Below are positions 53,246 to 62,700 of a stretch of DNA of 64,000 bases, piece by piece. Positions within the stretch are counted from its first letter, which is position 1, and the number at the start of each line of letters is the position of its first letter. The position numbers and the translations under genes were made by a program. The notes under the pieces are model-generated. The model did no database searches, had not been told where the DNA came from, and saw nothing but the letters and a program-made list of their open reading frames with translations. The stretch covers positions 102,675 to 166,674 of the forward strand of contig JAFAGR010000097.1 of the NCBI GenBank assembly GCA_023422565.1. Direction: 5' to 3'. Source of the DNA: Bacteroidota bacterium (GTDB lineage: Bacteria; Bacteroidota; Bacteroidia; Chitinophagales; Chitinophagaceae).

Positions 53246-53698
53246 ATGAATCAAATTCAATCAGGAGTGCTGGATAAAATCTCCGGCCTCCTTTCTTCCC
53301 TTTCCTTAACCTACAAAGAACTTTCGCTTGTTGCGGAAGAGATGGAAGATCATAATTTAAAGATCGCATTGGAAGGGCTTTCTGTTGAAAGCTGCATGTA
53401 CGCTGAAGAACTGTGCACGCAGTTAAAAATGATCGGAATAACGGTGGCCCGTCCTTGTATAGAAGAGGAGGCTAATGGGGCGAACGAGGAAGATGTCTTT
53501 ATAGTTCATCCGGGCGGCGAAGTGGCATACATCTGCAAAAAGCATGAGCAATCTGTTTCGCAGGCATACACAAGGGTGTTAAGCGAAAGGCTTCCCTGCC
53601 CGGTGATCAGCCAAATGCTGCAATTGCAGTTCCGTGCTATCAGAGATGCTTTTCTTAAACTCAATTTGCTGAACACATCGCGTTTTGCATTTTCCTGA
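53246..53698 (+). CDS. Four-helix-bundle protein, DUF2383-like
   Basis: A 150-residue helical protein. The first 70 residues (SLTYKELSLVAEEMEDHNLK, then LEGLSVESCMYAEELCTQL) follow the pattern of DUF2383/PA2169-type ferritin-like bundles, but without clear di-iron ligands. Such proteins are commonly found with stress genes. It is 18 bp after the small membrane-protein gene and is followed by a terminator. Confidence 0.65.
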   Translation: MNQIQSGVLDKISGLLSSLSLTYKELSLVAEEMEDHNLKIALEGLSVESCMYAEELCTQLKMIGITVARPCIEEEANGANEEDVFIVHPGGEVAYICKKHEQSVSQAYTRVLSERLPCPVISQMLQLQFRAIRDAFLKLNLLNTSRFAFS

Positions 53699-53724
53699 AA
53701 TCATTAGTTCAGTATAATCTATAA

Positions 53725-53749
53725 GGCTACCGGGGAGGTGGCCTTTTTT
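53725..53749 (+). terminator. Rho-independent terminator
   Basis: GGCTACC, 5-base loop, GGTGGCC (one G-T pair) and a run of six T, closing the receiver/small-protein group. Confidence 0.75.
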
Positions 53750-53813
53750 AATGGGTATAAATGCACTTTCCTATGCCTGTGAGGATTTTGCGGCAGAAAG
53801 ATTCTTCCCGGAA

Positions 53814-53846
53814 TAAAAAATGGCTGTTTCATTCTTGAAACAACCA
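53814..53846 (-). terminator. Rho-independent terminator of the small lipoprotein gene
   Basis: TGTTTC, 6-base loop, GAAACA with outer TGG/CCA pairing; followed on the minus strand by a run of six T. Confidence 0.7.
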
Positions 53847-53869
53847 TCTCTTTATCGGAATCATATTTA

Positions 53870-54040
53870 CTAGCTGCGCCCTTTTCGTATCAACCAGAAT
53901 ACGAGCGCTACGATCAACACAATAATTATGATCGCCGTCCAAAAACCGGCCTTAAAAATTCCTTCTACCACTTCACATCCTGAAAGCCCGGCCATAAGAG
54001 TTACCAGCAGGGCCGAAATGAAAATTTGCTGATGTTTCAT
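53870..54040 (-). CDS. Small lipoprotein with one membrane helix
   Basis: A 56-residue protein. Lipoprotein signal ending at C22 (TLMAGLSGCEVVEG), then GIFKAGFWTAIIIIVLIVALVFWLIRK. Short Bacteroidota proteins of this shape (Cys, E-V-V-x-G-I-F-K-A-G, one helix) are common and usually misnamed. The function is unknown. It lies 27 bp after the FAD oxidoreductase gene and ends before a terminator. Confidence 0.8.
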   Translation of the reverse strand: MKHQQIFISALLVTLMAGLSGCEVVEGIFKAGFWTAIIIIVLIVALVFWLIRKGRS

Positions 54041-54067
54041 AATTCCTGTTTTAAGTTTTTGAAAATA

Positions 54068-55261
54068 TCACCTGTCAAATGCAAAGTGATCTTTTAATGC
54101 ATGGGGCTTGCCCATAATACGATATGACAAAATCTCTGCCGCAATCTGGCTGAACACCATTCCATTACCGCCAAAACCTAACAGGAACAGGTTTCGCGGA
54201 TCATTGTAACTTCCTATATAAGGCAGGCCGTCTTTGGTGGAGCCAAATGTTCCGCACCAGGAATAGCTCTGTTCGAGTGGAACTGCCGGAAATACTTCAG
54301 AAAATTTCTTCATCAGGGTCCTACCCTTTTTCTCAAGCAATTCATCGCGCCGTACGGGATTATAAAACTCCTCATCCTCACCACCTGTCATAATCATGTT
54401 GTCAGCAGTTCGTATATAGAGGTAGGGGTCTGCAGAATTCCAGAATACGGCTTCTTCGCCAAAACCTTCGAAACCCGCAGGCCTCTTTCCGCAGGTTACA
54501 TAAGTGCTCTGAAGGTCAACCACCTTTTTTGGAAGATATTCCTGCGATTCATACCCGGTAGCATGTATCACATATTTTGAAGAAATATTGAAGCCCGCAT
54601 CTGTAGTGGCCACAATTTGATTGCTTTGAAAATCTAAATTTACAATGGTGGTTTTACTGTAAACCCCACACATCTTAGGTTCGTTGAACCGGTGAAGCGC
54701 GTGGGCAAAAAGGTATGCATCAGTTTGACCGCCAACCTCTGAAAGAATGGCCGCATCGGCAACCAGGCCATAGCGGTCCATCAGCTCCCCTGATTCCAAA
54801 AAAGCGACTTCGAAGCCAAGTTGTTTTCTGATCCTGTATTCTTCAGCCATCAATTCCTTGTCTTCACGGCTACCGGTAAAATACACGCTTTTTTTCCGGG
54901 AAAAAGTGTTGAAGCCAATTTCACCGGCCACCTCTTCCAGGCCCTGTATCGCCTCTACTCCGGCTTTAAATACTCTGTCTGCCTTTTGTAACCCTACTTT
55001 CTTACTTAGGCGCACAATCGGGTCGTCCAGTTCATAAAGTAAAATGGAGGTACTTGCCGATGTACTTCCCATGGCCACGTCCCTCTTGTCTGCAACAATG
55101 CAATTTAGCCCCTGCCTCACCAGGTGATGCGCCGCGAGCGCTCCGGAAATTCCGCCTCCAAGTATTAGTACATCACATTGTATATCGCTTGCAAGCGAAT
55201 TGTAAGGTGCTTTCACTCCAAACTGGGTTACCGAGAAGGTTTGATCTGATGTTAAGTCCAT
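54068..55261 (-). CDS. FAD-dependent oxidoreductase (DAO family)
   Basis: A 397-residue flavoenzyme of the glycine/D-amino-acid oxidase family. The dinucleotide-binding motif is VLILGGGISGALAAHHL, and a C-terminal PYIGSYNDPRNLFLLGFGGNG segment is typical. Substrate unknown. It is divergent from the YtxH gene and upstream of the small lipoprotein. Confidence 0.87.
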   Translation of the reverse strand: MDLTSDQTFSVTQFGVKAPYNSLASDIQCDVLILGGGISGALAAHHLVRQGLNCIVADKRDVAMGSTSASTSILLYELDDPIVRLSKKVGLQKADRVFKAGVEAIQGLEEVAGEIGFNTFSRKKSVYFTGSREDKELMAEEYRIRKQLGFEVAFLESGELMDRYGLVADAAILSEVGGQTDAYLFAHALHRFNEPKMCGVYSKTTIVNLDFQSNQIVATTDAGFNISSKYVIHATGYESQEYLPKKVVDLQSTYVTCGKRPAGFEGFGEEAVFWNSADPYLYIRTADNMIMTGGEDEEFYNPVRRDELLEKKGRTLMKKFSEVFPAVPLEQSYSWCGTFGSTKDGLPYIGSYNDPRNLFLLGFGGNGMVFSQIAAEILSYRIMGKPHALKDHFAFDR

Positions 55262-55431
55262 AAAATAATAAGTTGAAATTAAATAATCCCGTTTGTTTGT
55301 GGAATTTATTGCTCATGCTTTCAAACAAAACCATTGTATTGCGCTGATAAAGGCAATAACGTGGTTTGGAATGAAATTCGATTTAATGAAGATGTTCTAT
55401 TCAATAATTGACAACAATAAAATTTTAAACA

Positions 55432-55728
55432 ATGAGTAAAAAATTGTTAGCCGGAGTGATGCTTGGAGCAGCAGCCGGAGCGGTACTGGGAGTATTGTTC
55501 GCGCCAGACAAAGGATGTGAAACCAGAAAGAAACTTTCTCAAAAAGGCGGAGAATTTGGCGATACCCTGAAAAACAAATTCAATGAATTTGGTGAAGCCA
55601 TTTCAGAAAAGTATGAAAACATCCGTGAAGAAGCGCAGGCAATGATGGAAAAAGGAAGAAGGACAGCTTCTTCAGCAATGGACAAAGCGCAAAATGTGCG
55701 TGAGGAAACGGCAAACAAATTTTCATAA
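55432..55728 (+). CDS. YtxH domain protein
   Basis: A 98-residue protein: hydrophobic N-terminal GMLGAAAGAVLGVLFAP segment typical of YtxH, then a helical Lys/Glu-rich tail. YtxH proteins are general-stress membrane-associated proteins of unknown mechanism. First gene of a four-gene plus-strand group. Confidence 0.85.
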   Translation: MSKKLLAGVMLGAAAGAVLGVLFAPDKGCETRKKLSQKGGEFGDTLKNKFNEFGEAISEKYENIREEAQAMMEKGRRTASSAMDKAQNVREETANKFS

Positions 55729-55755
55729 ACCTGGCCCCGGCAATCAACTTTTGTA

Positions 55756-56121
55756 ATGGCAGAGCAATTAAAACAAGTAAAAAGTACGCCCAATCATGAA
55801 ATAGAAGCATTGTTCGACAGGGCAAGCGACTATTTTGAGACGAGGATGGATCTGTTCCGATTAAAGGCGGTAAATACCACTTCAGATATTGTGTCTTCCG
55901 CAACAGCGAAAACTGTGTTCGCGATGTTTGCGATCGTATTTTGGATTGTAGTGAACATAGGCTTCGCTTTGTTACTTGGAGAATGGTTGGGAAAATCGTA
56001 CTACGGCTTTTTTATAATGGCCGCCGTTAACCTGATTGCCGGGTTGTTTTTTCTCAGTGCAGGAGGAAAATGGGTCAAAGGAATTACTGCCGAAAAGCTA
56101 ATTAAAAAAATATTCAGGTGA
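55756..56121 (+). CDS. Phage holin superfamily-like membrane protein
   Basis: A 121-residue protein with two membrane helices (about 50-100) between an amphipathic N-terminal helix and a basic tail. It resembles the Holin-X/YqjE-type families that accompany YtxH genes; no phage genes are near, so lysis is not its role. 28 bp after ytxH and overlaps the next gene by 1 bp. Confidence 0.75.
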   Translation: MAEQLKQVKSTPNHEIEALFDRASDYFETRMDLFRLKAVNTTSDIVSSATAKTVFAMFAIVFWIVVNIGFALLLGEWLGKSYYGFFIMAAVNLIAGLFFLSAGGKWVKGITAEKLIKKIFR

Positions 56122-56522
56122 TGAAGATCAGTTCCATATCAGATTTAGACAAGGCCATCATCGAGCTTGAGAAAAGGAAAGTGATACAGGAAAGCTTATT
56201 GCGTGCACAGTTTGAATCAACCAAGGAAAGTTTGAAGCCACTGAATCTTATCAAAAGTTCATTCAGCAAAATCACGCATACACCTGAAGTACGTGACGGT
56301 GTGGCAAAGACTGTGGTTGGTGTAGGCCTCGGCCTTTTAACTAAAAATATGTTTCTGGGCAAAGCCTACCCTTTGGTGCGCTCTCTCCTAAACAATGCAG
56401 TGGAGCGCGGTGTAAATAAAAGTGTAAACACCGGCACTGATACGTTGAAAGCATACGGAACAGCTATTTACAACAACTTGTTTAAAAAGAATAAAACAAA
56501 CGGGCAACAAAGCCCCGCCTAA
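56121..56522 (+). CDS. Hypothetical protein of the ytxH group
   Basis: A 133-residue protein with an N-terminal helical region (about 1-50) and a hydrophobic GVAKTVVGVGLGLLTKNMFL segment (about 58-78) that could associate with membranes. The ATG shares one base with the preceding stop (TGATG), so the two are translated together; a GTG 3 bp upstream is a less likely start. No family recognised. Confidence 0.7.
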   Translation: MKISSISDLDKAIIELEKRKVIQESLLRAQFESTKESLKPLNLIKSSFSKITHTPEVRDGVAKTVVGVGLGLLTKNMFLGKAYPLVRSLLNNAVERGVNKSVNTGTDTLKAYGTAIYNNLFKKNKTNGQQSPA

Positions 56523-56573
56523 ATAAAACTCCAGACCGCGGAAATTATTTTTAACAATTAAATTTCAAGCGTA

Positions 56574-57083
56574 ATGGAAAAGAAAAATCAAGGCCGTAAT
56601 CCGGCACAAGAGAATCAGCAGAACAGGGGATCTAATTTATCAGACCAATCACGTGATACATCACTTCGCGGGCGTGAGGAAGAAGTAGTTAATCAACAAG
56701 ATCAGCAACGCGTTACTAACACTGATCAGGGCGATACTACCAACCGTCAATCAGAAGGAAGCAGATCTTCAGAGCAAAGAACAAGCGACCGTTCGCAGTC
56801 AGGTTCAGGCAGAAGCAATCAGCAACAGCAAGGCCTGGGAAGCGAACAAAGAACTTCAACCGACAAAAATTCTGATCAGGATAGGCGCGGACAAGAGCAA
56901 GGCCAGGGTGGATCTGAAAGGTCATCATCTGACAGGTCAGGCCGTACTTCAGAAGAGTCTTCAAGGGATGAAAGAACATCCACTGAACGTGATAGCTCAA
57001 GGAGCGGAAGCGAATCAGGAAATTCAGGACGAGGTTCATCAGGAACCGGCCGTGAAGAATCAGACCAGAATCGTCGCGTTTAA
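56574..57083 (+). CDS. Fully disordered hydrophilic protein
   Basis: A 169-residue protein of extreme composition: mostly Ser, Gln, Gly, Arg, Glu, Asp, Thr and Asn, with no Cys, Phe, His, Ile, Trp or Tyr and only one Met and one Ala. SSEQRTS/GSEQRTS-like words recur. It is almost certainly intrinsically disordered, like hydrophilins or other desiccation-protective proteins. The position at the end of a stress-type gene group supports that idea but does not prove it. The frame is clear and is followed by a terminator. Confidence 0.75.
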   Translation: MEKKNQGRNPAQENQQNRGSNLSDQSRDTSLRGREEEVVNQQDQQRVTNTDQGDTTNRQSEGSRSSEQRTSDRSQSGSGRSNQQQQGLGSEQRTSTDKNSDQDRRGQEQGQGGSERSSSDRSGRTSEESSRDERTSTERDSSRSGSESGNSGRGSSGTGREESDQNRRV

Positions 57084-57430
57084 CCCCAAAGAGTAAATTT
57101 CATTTTAAGCAGAATCGTAAAGATTCGGAAACGCAAAGTCATAACAGGCTTTGCGTTTTTTTTTGGAAGCAAAAAAAGCTTTTCAGCCTTCTTCAATGAA
57201 AAGATTGATCTTTTTCTTTAGTCATTCCATCCTTACTTTATTTCAACAATTTTCATAAAGGGAAATCTGAATTTCACAAAGGCTTCAGGCATGGTGCATT
57301 CATGTTTGAATCCCGCTTCGAAGGAAATTGAAAAAAAATATCCTGCGCCTCTTTGTTAGATTATTTAAGAAAAGGTTTTAATAAGAATCTGAATCAGCCG
57401 GTTTCTTTTCGAAACATGGAATTGGGAATT
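57084..57430. other. Intergenic stretch between the stress group and tamL
   Basis: 347 bp, AT-rich. Apart from the terminator at 57129-57165 I see no gene or repeat. The stretch separates convergent transcripts. Confidence 0.5.
57129..57165 (+). terminator. Rho-independent terminator of the ytxH group
   Basis: AACGCAAAG (57130-57138), 10-base loop, CTTTGCGTT (57149-57157) and a run of T. Confidence 0.88.
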
Positions 57431-59722
57431 TTAGAAGGGATAGCCCAACGCAATATTCAGCACGAGGTTTTCCCGCCTCCAGGCGCTGCTTGCGAAGTTG
57501 ATTTCCTTTAACACCCACCGTTCTCCGTCAGGCAGGTAAGGTTTACGTAAAGGGATACCCAGGTCAACACGTATTAAGATAACTGTAGCATCGAACCGCA
57601 CGCCGAAGCCTGAGGCTACCGCGAGTTCTTTCCACCAGTTTTTACTCAGCTGCGCAGCCTTGCCGAATTGCACGGTATCTTTCGTCCATATGTTTCCGAT
57701 ATCTGCGAACACTGCCCCTTTCAATCTGCCGCTGATCGGGAAGCGAAGTTCTGAATTGGCAAGCAGTTTAAAATCTCCTCCAATGATCTGGAAGAATTGT
57801 TGGTCTTCAAGCGTTGGCCGGTATGAACCCGGGCCCACGGACCTAACCGTAAATCCGCGGATAGAACTTGAGCCACCAATAATGTATTGCTTCGTGAATG
57901 GTAAAAGCGCAGAGTTGTTATAAGGGAAGCCAAGGCCAAGCTGCATTCGGTTAGCCCAATCTAATCGCTGCGTAAGCCGCCTTGTAAAATGAAGATCAAA
58001 ATCAGTTTTTACAAATTGGGCGAAAGGAGTTCCGAAGACAGTTTTCTCCCGGAAATTTTTTGCACCGGAGATCAGTCCGGCTACATTGCCCGACAGATCT
58101 ATACTGGCGGAAAAGATCCACTTGTTTCTGTCGCGGGCACGGGAAGGGCTATAGGTGTAGGAGAAATAAGTTCCGAGAATTGCTTCCGAATTTATGTTTA
58201 GCAAAAGCGAGGGGGAAATTTCAGCTTGTTTATAAAATGAATCGGAAACATTACTCGCGCGGAGGTAGCTCAAACTAAAAGGAGCAAAGGTGAATGAGGT
58301 ATTTCTCCTCGGCTTCCAGGTGAAATCATACCGGGCGTGCATTAAATTTTTGGTATAGAATAATTGTTTTCGCAGCAGTTCGTAGCCTAATACAATATTG
58401 GTATTAGGTGGGAAAATATGATTCTCCTTGATGTCGAAAAAAGGAATTGCATATCGCGGCATTCTCAATGAAACTTCTCCGCCAACCCTGAAGTTGTTAT
58501 TGCGCCTGAGAGAATCCGCATAAGAAACCTCAGCACTAACGAAACCTTTTACACTCAATTGCTCTGCCCCGCGAAATGCATTACGATCTTTCCAGGTTGC
58601 GCTCAGGCCTGCGCCGATATAATTGTTCTCTTTTGTAAAACCATCTATGGTGGCCTGGATCGATCGCTTCTTTGCCGGTGTTAAATAATAATGCACATTC
58701 ATTTTATGATTCACCGAATCCGCGATCTCAAAACGGTTCTTTACAAATTTGAATGCGCCCAGGCCTATAAAACGGTTAAGAGTGGCATTTTGCTGCCGTC
58801 CGCTGTACAGCCGGCCCGGCCGGTAAGTAATGGTATGCGCAAAAAGTTTCGGTTTAAAAATGTTGAGCGTATCTCTTATATGCAAGGTGTCGTGCACAAT
58901 AAATCCGTACTTGCTGGTATCAAGCGTCTCCGAAACAAGTGAATAGTTAGGATACACATTTATGCGGTCTATGCGATAAGGGTGCTTGGCCATTTCAGGC
59001 GTACTTGCTTTGATGTTGAGAAAAAGGTTTACCGTACGATTGCCCGCAGTAGTGTCAGCATACGCCATAAGATAATCAGGGTTAAAATAATAATACCCGC
59101 GGTTCTTAAGGGAAAGATCGATCCGGTCGCGCTCTGCAGCAATTTCGTCGAGATTATAGGGTTTGCCCTTCTTCAAAAGCCCTCTTGTTTGTTGCTGAAT
59201 TCTTTGCAATTGTTTCAGCAAAGGCGTACTATCGCTGACCCATGTAATATCATTCAAATGATATTGCGGCTGAACCTGCACAGTATAACGGGCACGCATA
59301 AACGTTTTTGAATTAACGGTGTCGCCCTGGGCCGTTGAATGGAAATATCCGAGGTTATCAAGCCGGCCCACAATGTTTCCTGCGGTATTCGGAGCATTTA
59401 CCCGGGAACTGAATACCGGCGGTTCCCCAAGCCGCTTGCGAAGAAATGCTTTCAAGCCCTTTTCTTTTTTTGGCGGACCGATCTTGTACCACCACCATAC
59501 CTTCCAGGGCTGGCCCAGAAAAAACTTATTTGGCCGGGGTTGGATGGCAACGGCGATATCCTTCTTTATTTTTTTAGTTTTTGTCTGAAGCTCCGGATGC
59601 CTTTCAATTTTTATCGAGTGGCCCTTATAAAGCCTTTCACCCGGTGGCAAATATTTACTAACGCTGCATGAAGAAAACACAGCGAGCATTGAAATAATCG
59701 ATATGGTAAGTAGCCTCTTCAT
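57431..59722 (-). CDS. tamL: TamL: lipoprotein of the BamA/TamA superfamily
   Basis: A 763-residue outer-membrane protein. A lipoprotein signal ends at C19 (MLAVFSSCSVSKYLPPGE), as in Bacteroidota TamL; POTRA-like regions follow (about 30-330), then an Omp85 barrel whose QYIIGGSSSIRGFTVRS segment holds the conserved RGF motif. The C terminus ends in Phe. It should work with TamB in moving lipids or assembling proteins across the envelope. Its start codon abuts the tamB stop codon directly. Confidence 0.9.
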   Translation of the reverse strand: MKRLLTISIISMLAVFSSCSVSKYLPPGERLYKGHSIKIERHPELQTKTKKIKKDIAVAIQPRPNKFFLGQPWKVWWWYKIGPPKKEKGLKAFLRKRLGEPPVFSSRVNAPNTAGNIVGRLDNLGYFHSTAQGDTVNSKTFMRARYTVQVQPQYHLNDITWVSDSTPLLKQLQRIQQQTRGLLKKGKPYNLDEIAAERDRIDLSLKNRGYYYFNPDYLMAYADTTAGNRTVNLFLNIKASTPEMAKHPYRIDRINVYPNYSLVSETLDTSKYGFIVHDTLHIRDTLNIFKPKLFAHTITYRPGRLYSGRQQNATLNRFIGLGAFKFVKNRFEIADSVNHKMNVHYYLTPAKKRSIQATIDGFTKENNYIGAGLSATWKDRNAFRGAEQLSVKGFVSAEVSYADSLRRNNNFRVGGEVSLRMPRYAIPFFDIKENHIFPPNTNIVLGYELLRKQLFYTKNLMHARYDFTWKPRRNTSFTFAPFSLSYLRASNVSDSFYKQAEISPSLLLNINSEAILGTYFSYTYSPSRARDRNKWIFSASIDLSGNVAGLISGAKNFREKTVFGTPFAQFVKTDFDLHFTRRLTQRLDWANRMQLGLGFPYNNSALLPFTKQYIIGGSSSIRGFTVRSVGPGSYRPTLEDQQFFQIIGGDFKLLANSELRFPISGRLKGAVFADIGNIWTKDTVQFGKAAQLSKNWWKELAVASGFGVRFDATVILIRVDLGIPLRKPYLPDGERWVLKEINFASSAWRRENLVLNIALGYPF

Positions 59723-62700
59723 TTATTTTTTCTTCTTTCTGAATAATTCGCGGAACCGGTCATAATCCATAGTTACCACGAAGCCCACCCCGGTTTCCAC
59801 TACATATCCATCCAATATAACTTCAAATTGGTTGCGGCGATATGCCCGGAGCATGTACCTGCCATCGCGTGATAATTTATAAGCTACAGTCAGATCCGGG
59901 ATGTAACTGTTCTTCCCTTCAGCTTTTGACGCAGGATCCGTTCCTTCCAAACCAAAGTTTTTTCCTACAGTTACTACAAGCCTGTCGTTCATGAAAGATT
60001 TACTTAATTGCAGGTTAAGGTCCGTACGCTGCCTGCTTCCCAGACCGCTGTAATCCTGATATGAATTCAGACTTAGGTCAATATCCACTCCCCGTATCAG
60101 ATCACTTGCAATTTCGTTTAGCGCAGAGGAAAGAAACTGGCTTACGCTCTGGCGGGCGAGGTCGTTAAACCCGCTTTCATTTCCTTTGAAAAAGTCGCTG
60201 CTTTGTTCGCCTACAAACCTGTTGAAAAGGAGCAGTGAGAAGACCTGTTTGTTTGTGGCTGATTCGTCTCCTCTTATTTGTGCAAGTTTGTTCTCAATAG
60301 TGGTGCGAAGATCCGAATTAATGCGAATGTTAGATTCTTCATCGGGAAGTTGTATATCGAACTTAATGGTGGGCTGGCTGAGCACACCGGTAAGATGCAT
60401 CACCACCCTAAAAGGAATTTTTTGATTGAACGAATTTGCCAGCGCGGGATCCGCCGAGGTCACTTCATTCGCGAGAAGGTCCCGTGAAGATGAGTTAGCA
60501 ATATACTCGGCAGTAACATCAACCCGGGCATTCATTGGTTCTCCGGCAAAAGTAATTGTGCTCCCTTTTTGCAAATTGAATCTACGCTGAAGGAACTGGT
60601 AGTTCAGTACGTAAGAACCTTTGTCAAGTAAGTAATTTCCGGCAAGAATGATGTTGCCGCCGGGGTCAACACCTGCATTGAGCTGCGCATCACCTTGCAC
60701 AACCATTTCATCGCCCGTTACCGGGTCAACAATAATCCGGAGAATTGCATCCTTTCTAATTTCGAGATTCAAATTATAATTCAAAAACTTCGCAAACCCG
60801 GGCCCTTCCACTTCCTTCTCACTAAAACCCACTCCGGGCTGAAGTACGGCCATCGTATCCATGTCGATAAACCGTACAATGGATTTACTGGCATCCTTAT
60901 CGAAATTTCTTTCAGGCAGTACTATCGTCACATCGCTATTGTCATTCAACAACACATCACCCTGAATGTCCGGTGCTTCAGAAGTGCCCTTTATGGTGAG
61001 GTTCGCATCTATCGAAGCAAATCCGTACAGTTCATTCGCAATTGCTTTTTCCACGTTCAATACAATGAAGTCGTCAGCTTTTACATCAAGATCAAAATCG
61101 TATTCAGTAATTGAACGCGCGGTCACCCTTCCGTTAGCTTTCATTTCATTCCCTAATGAATCCTGAACAGTGAAATTATTCAGGGTGATGAATGGATACT
61201 TTAAGGTGATACGTTGATTGTTTACCTGGTAGGGCGCACCAAATTCGGTGAGTGCAAAGCGCGTGGTGTCAAAACGCAATTCCCCGTTCCAATGCGGATC
61301 GGTGATCAGTCCGAATATCTCCATGTTTCCCCGGATATTCCCTGAAGCATACTTCAGTTGCCCCGCAGAAAGCCCGGTAAGCGTTGCTGCATTTAAAGTG
61401 GTCACGTTCACTTTTGCATCTACCACCTCGCTCATCAGGTTATAGTTTGCCGATGCAGAAACATCATTTCCATTGCCGGTAAGATAAATTCTGGTAGACA
61501 CTAACTCATCAGACCGGTTGGCTGCATAAAACTCAAGGTCTCCCATGGGCTGGCTATACATCTTAAATCCGGAAACATAGGCATACCCGGTAAAGGTGGG
61601 CACCTGGTTGTTAAGATCGTCTATGGTTAAACGTGAGTCAAGCACACCTTCCATAAATAATGTATCGGCATTTATAAAAGAACTGATACTTCGCAGGTTG
61701 AAATTATCAACAGACACATCGATCGCACTGTTGGGAATTTCCTCCTGGCTTTTTACCATCAGCCGCGCGGTATCGCTGCTGAGCGAAAAATTATGTACAA
61801 TGATTCCGTCCTCTCCATACCGTATATAATTATCCGGTTCTACACTCCATAGTTCATAATTAAGCAATACGCTGTCGCGCAACGAAAAAGTATACGCTCC
61901 ATCGCTCGTTCCTACAGATCCTTTAACACCGAACCAATCGCGCTTATTTTCATCCTGCGTTATCGCATTTATATCCAGGCTGTCCTTCATCGCGCTGCCA
62001 TTCACCCGTGTGCCACGGAAGTATCTTCCTGCAGTATACAATGTGTCAGTAGAAGCATCATAATTTATTCTTCCGTCGCGTGAATTAATATCAACCAGCG
62101 CGTTGGTGACGGAGTTTGTTCCATACTGCAGGTGGCCTGCACGCGCCTGCACTCTTAACGCACTATCGGTGTCGGCTGTACGAAAACTTCCTTCTATATT
62201 AAGTCCGCGATAATCTGTGAGGTCAGGTACAAAGGCCGTGATCAGTGGATGAGATTCCACCGAAGCGCCGAAATTTACCTGTTGATCAGCATAAGTGGCG
62301 GAGTCATTTATCCCGATATCGTAATAGCCGTCTACATACTGCATTATTGCAGGGACCACTACATCATAATCGAATGCGCCGGAAGCATAAGCATTGGCCA
62401 CATTGCTTGATAATGTGATTGAGTCTGATCCGTTGGTAGAGGATGCACGTATGAGAATGCTATCCAGCGGGTAGCGCTCATTACGTAGTTTGAAATCAAT
62501 GGAATCCACCAGCAGGCTTGCATCCATTTCACGGGGACGGAGATTGTTTGCATCTATTTGCGCCGTGAAGGCCACATCCAGACTATCAGGATAAAGGCCC
62601 AGGGCATACAGTCTTGCAGTATCGACTCTTAATAATCCGTTCACCACCGGATATTCGCCGGCGATATTTCCTGTGAGATCAGCATTAAGTTTCAGTGCTT

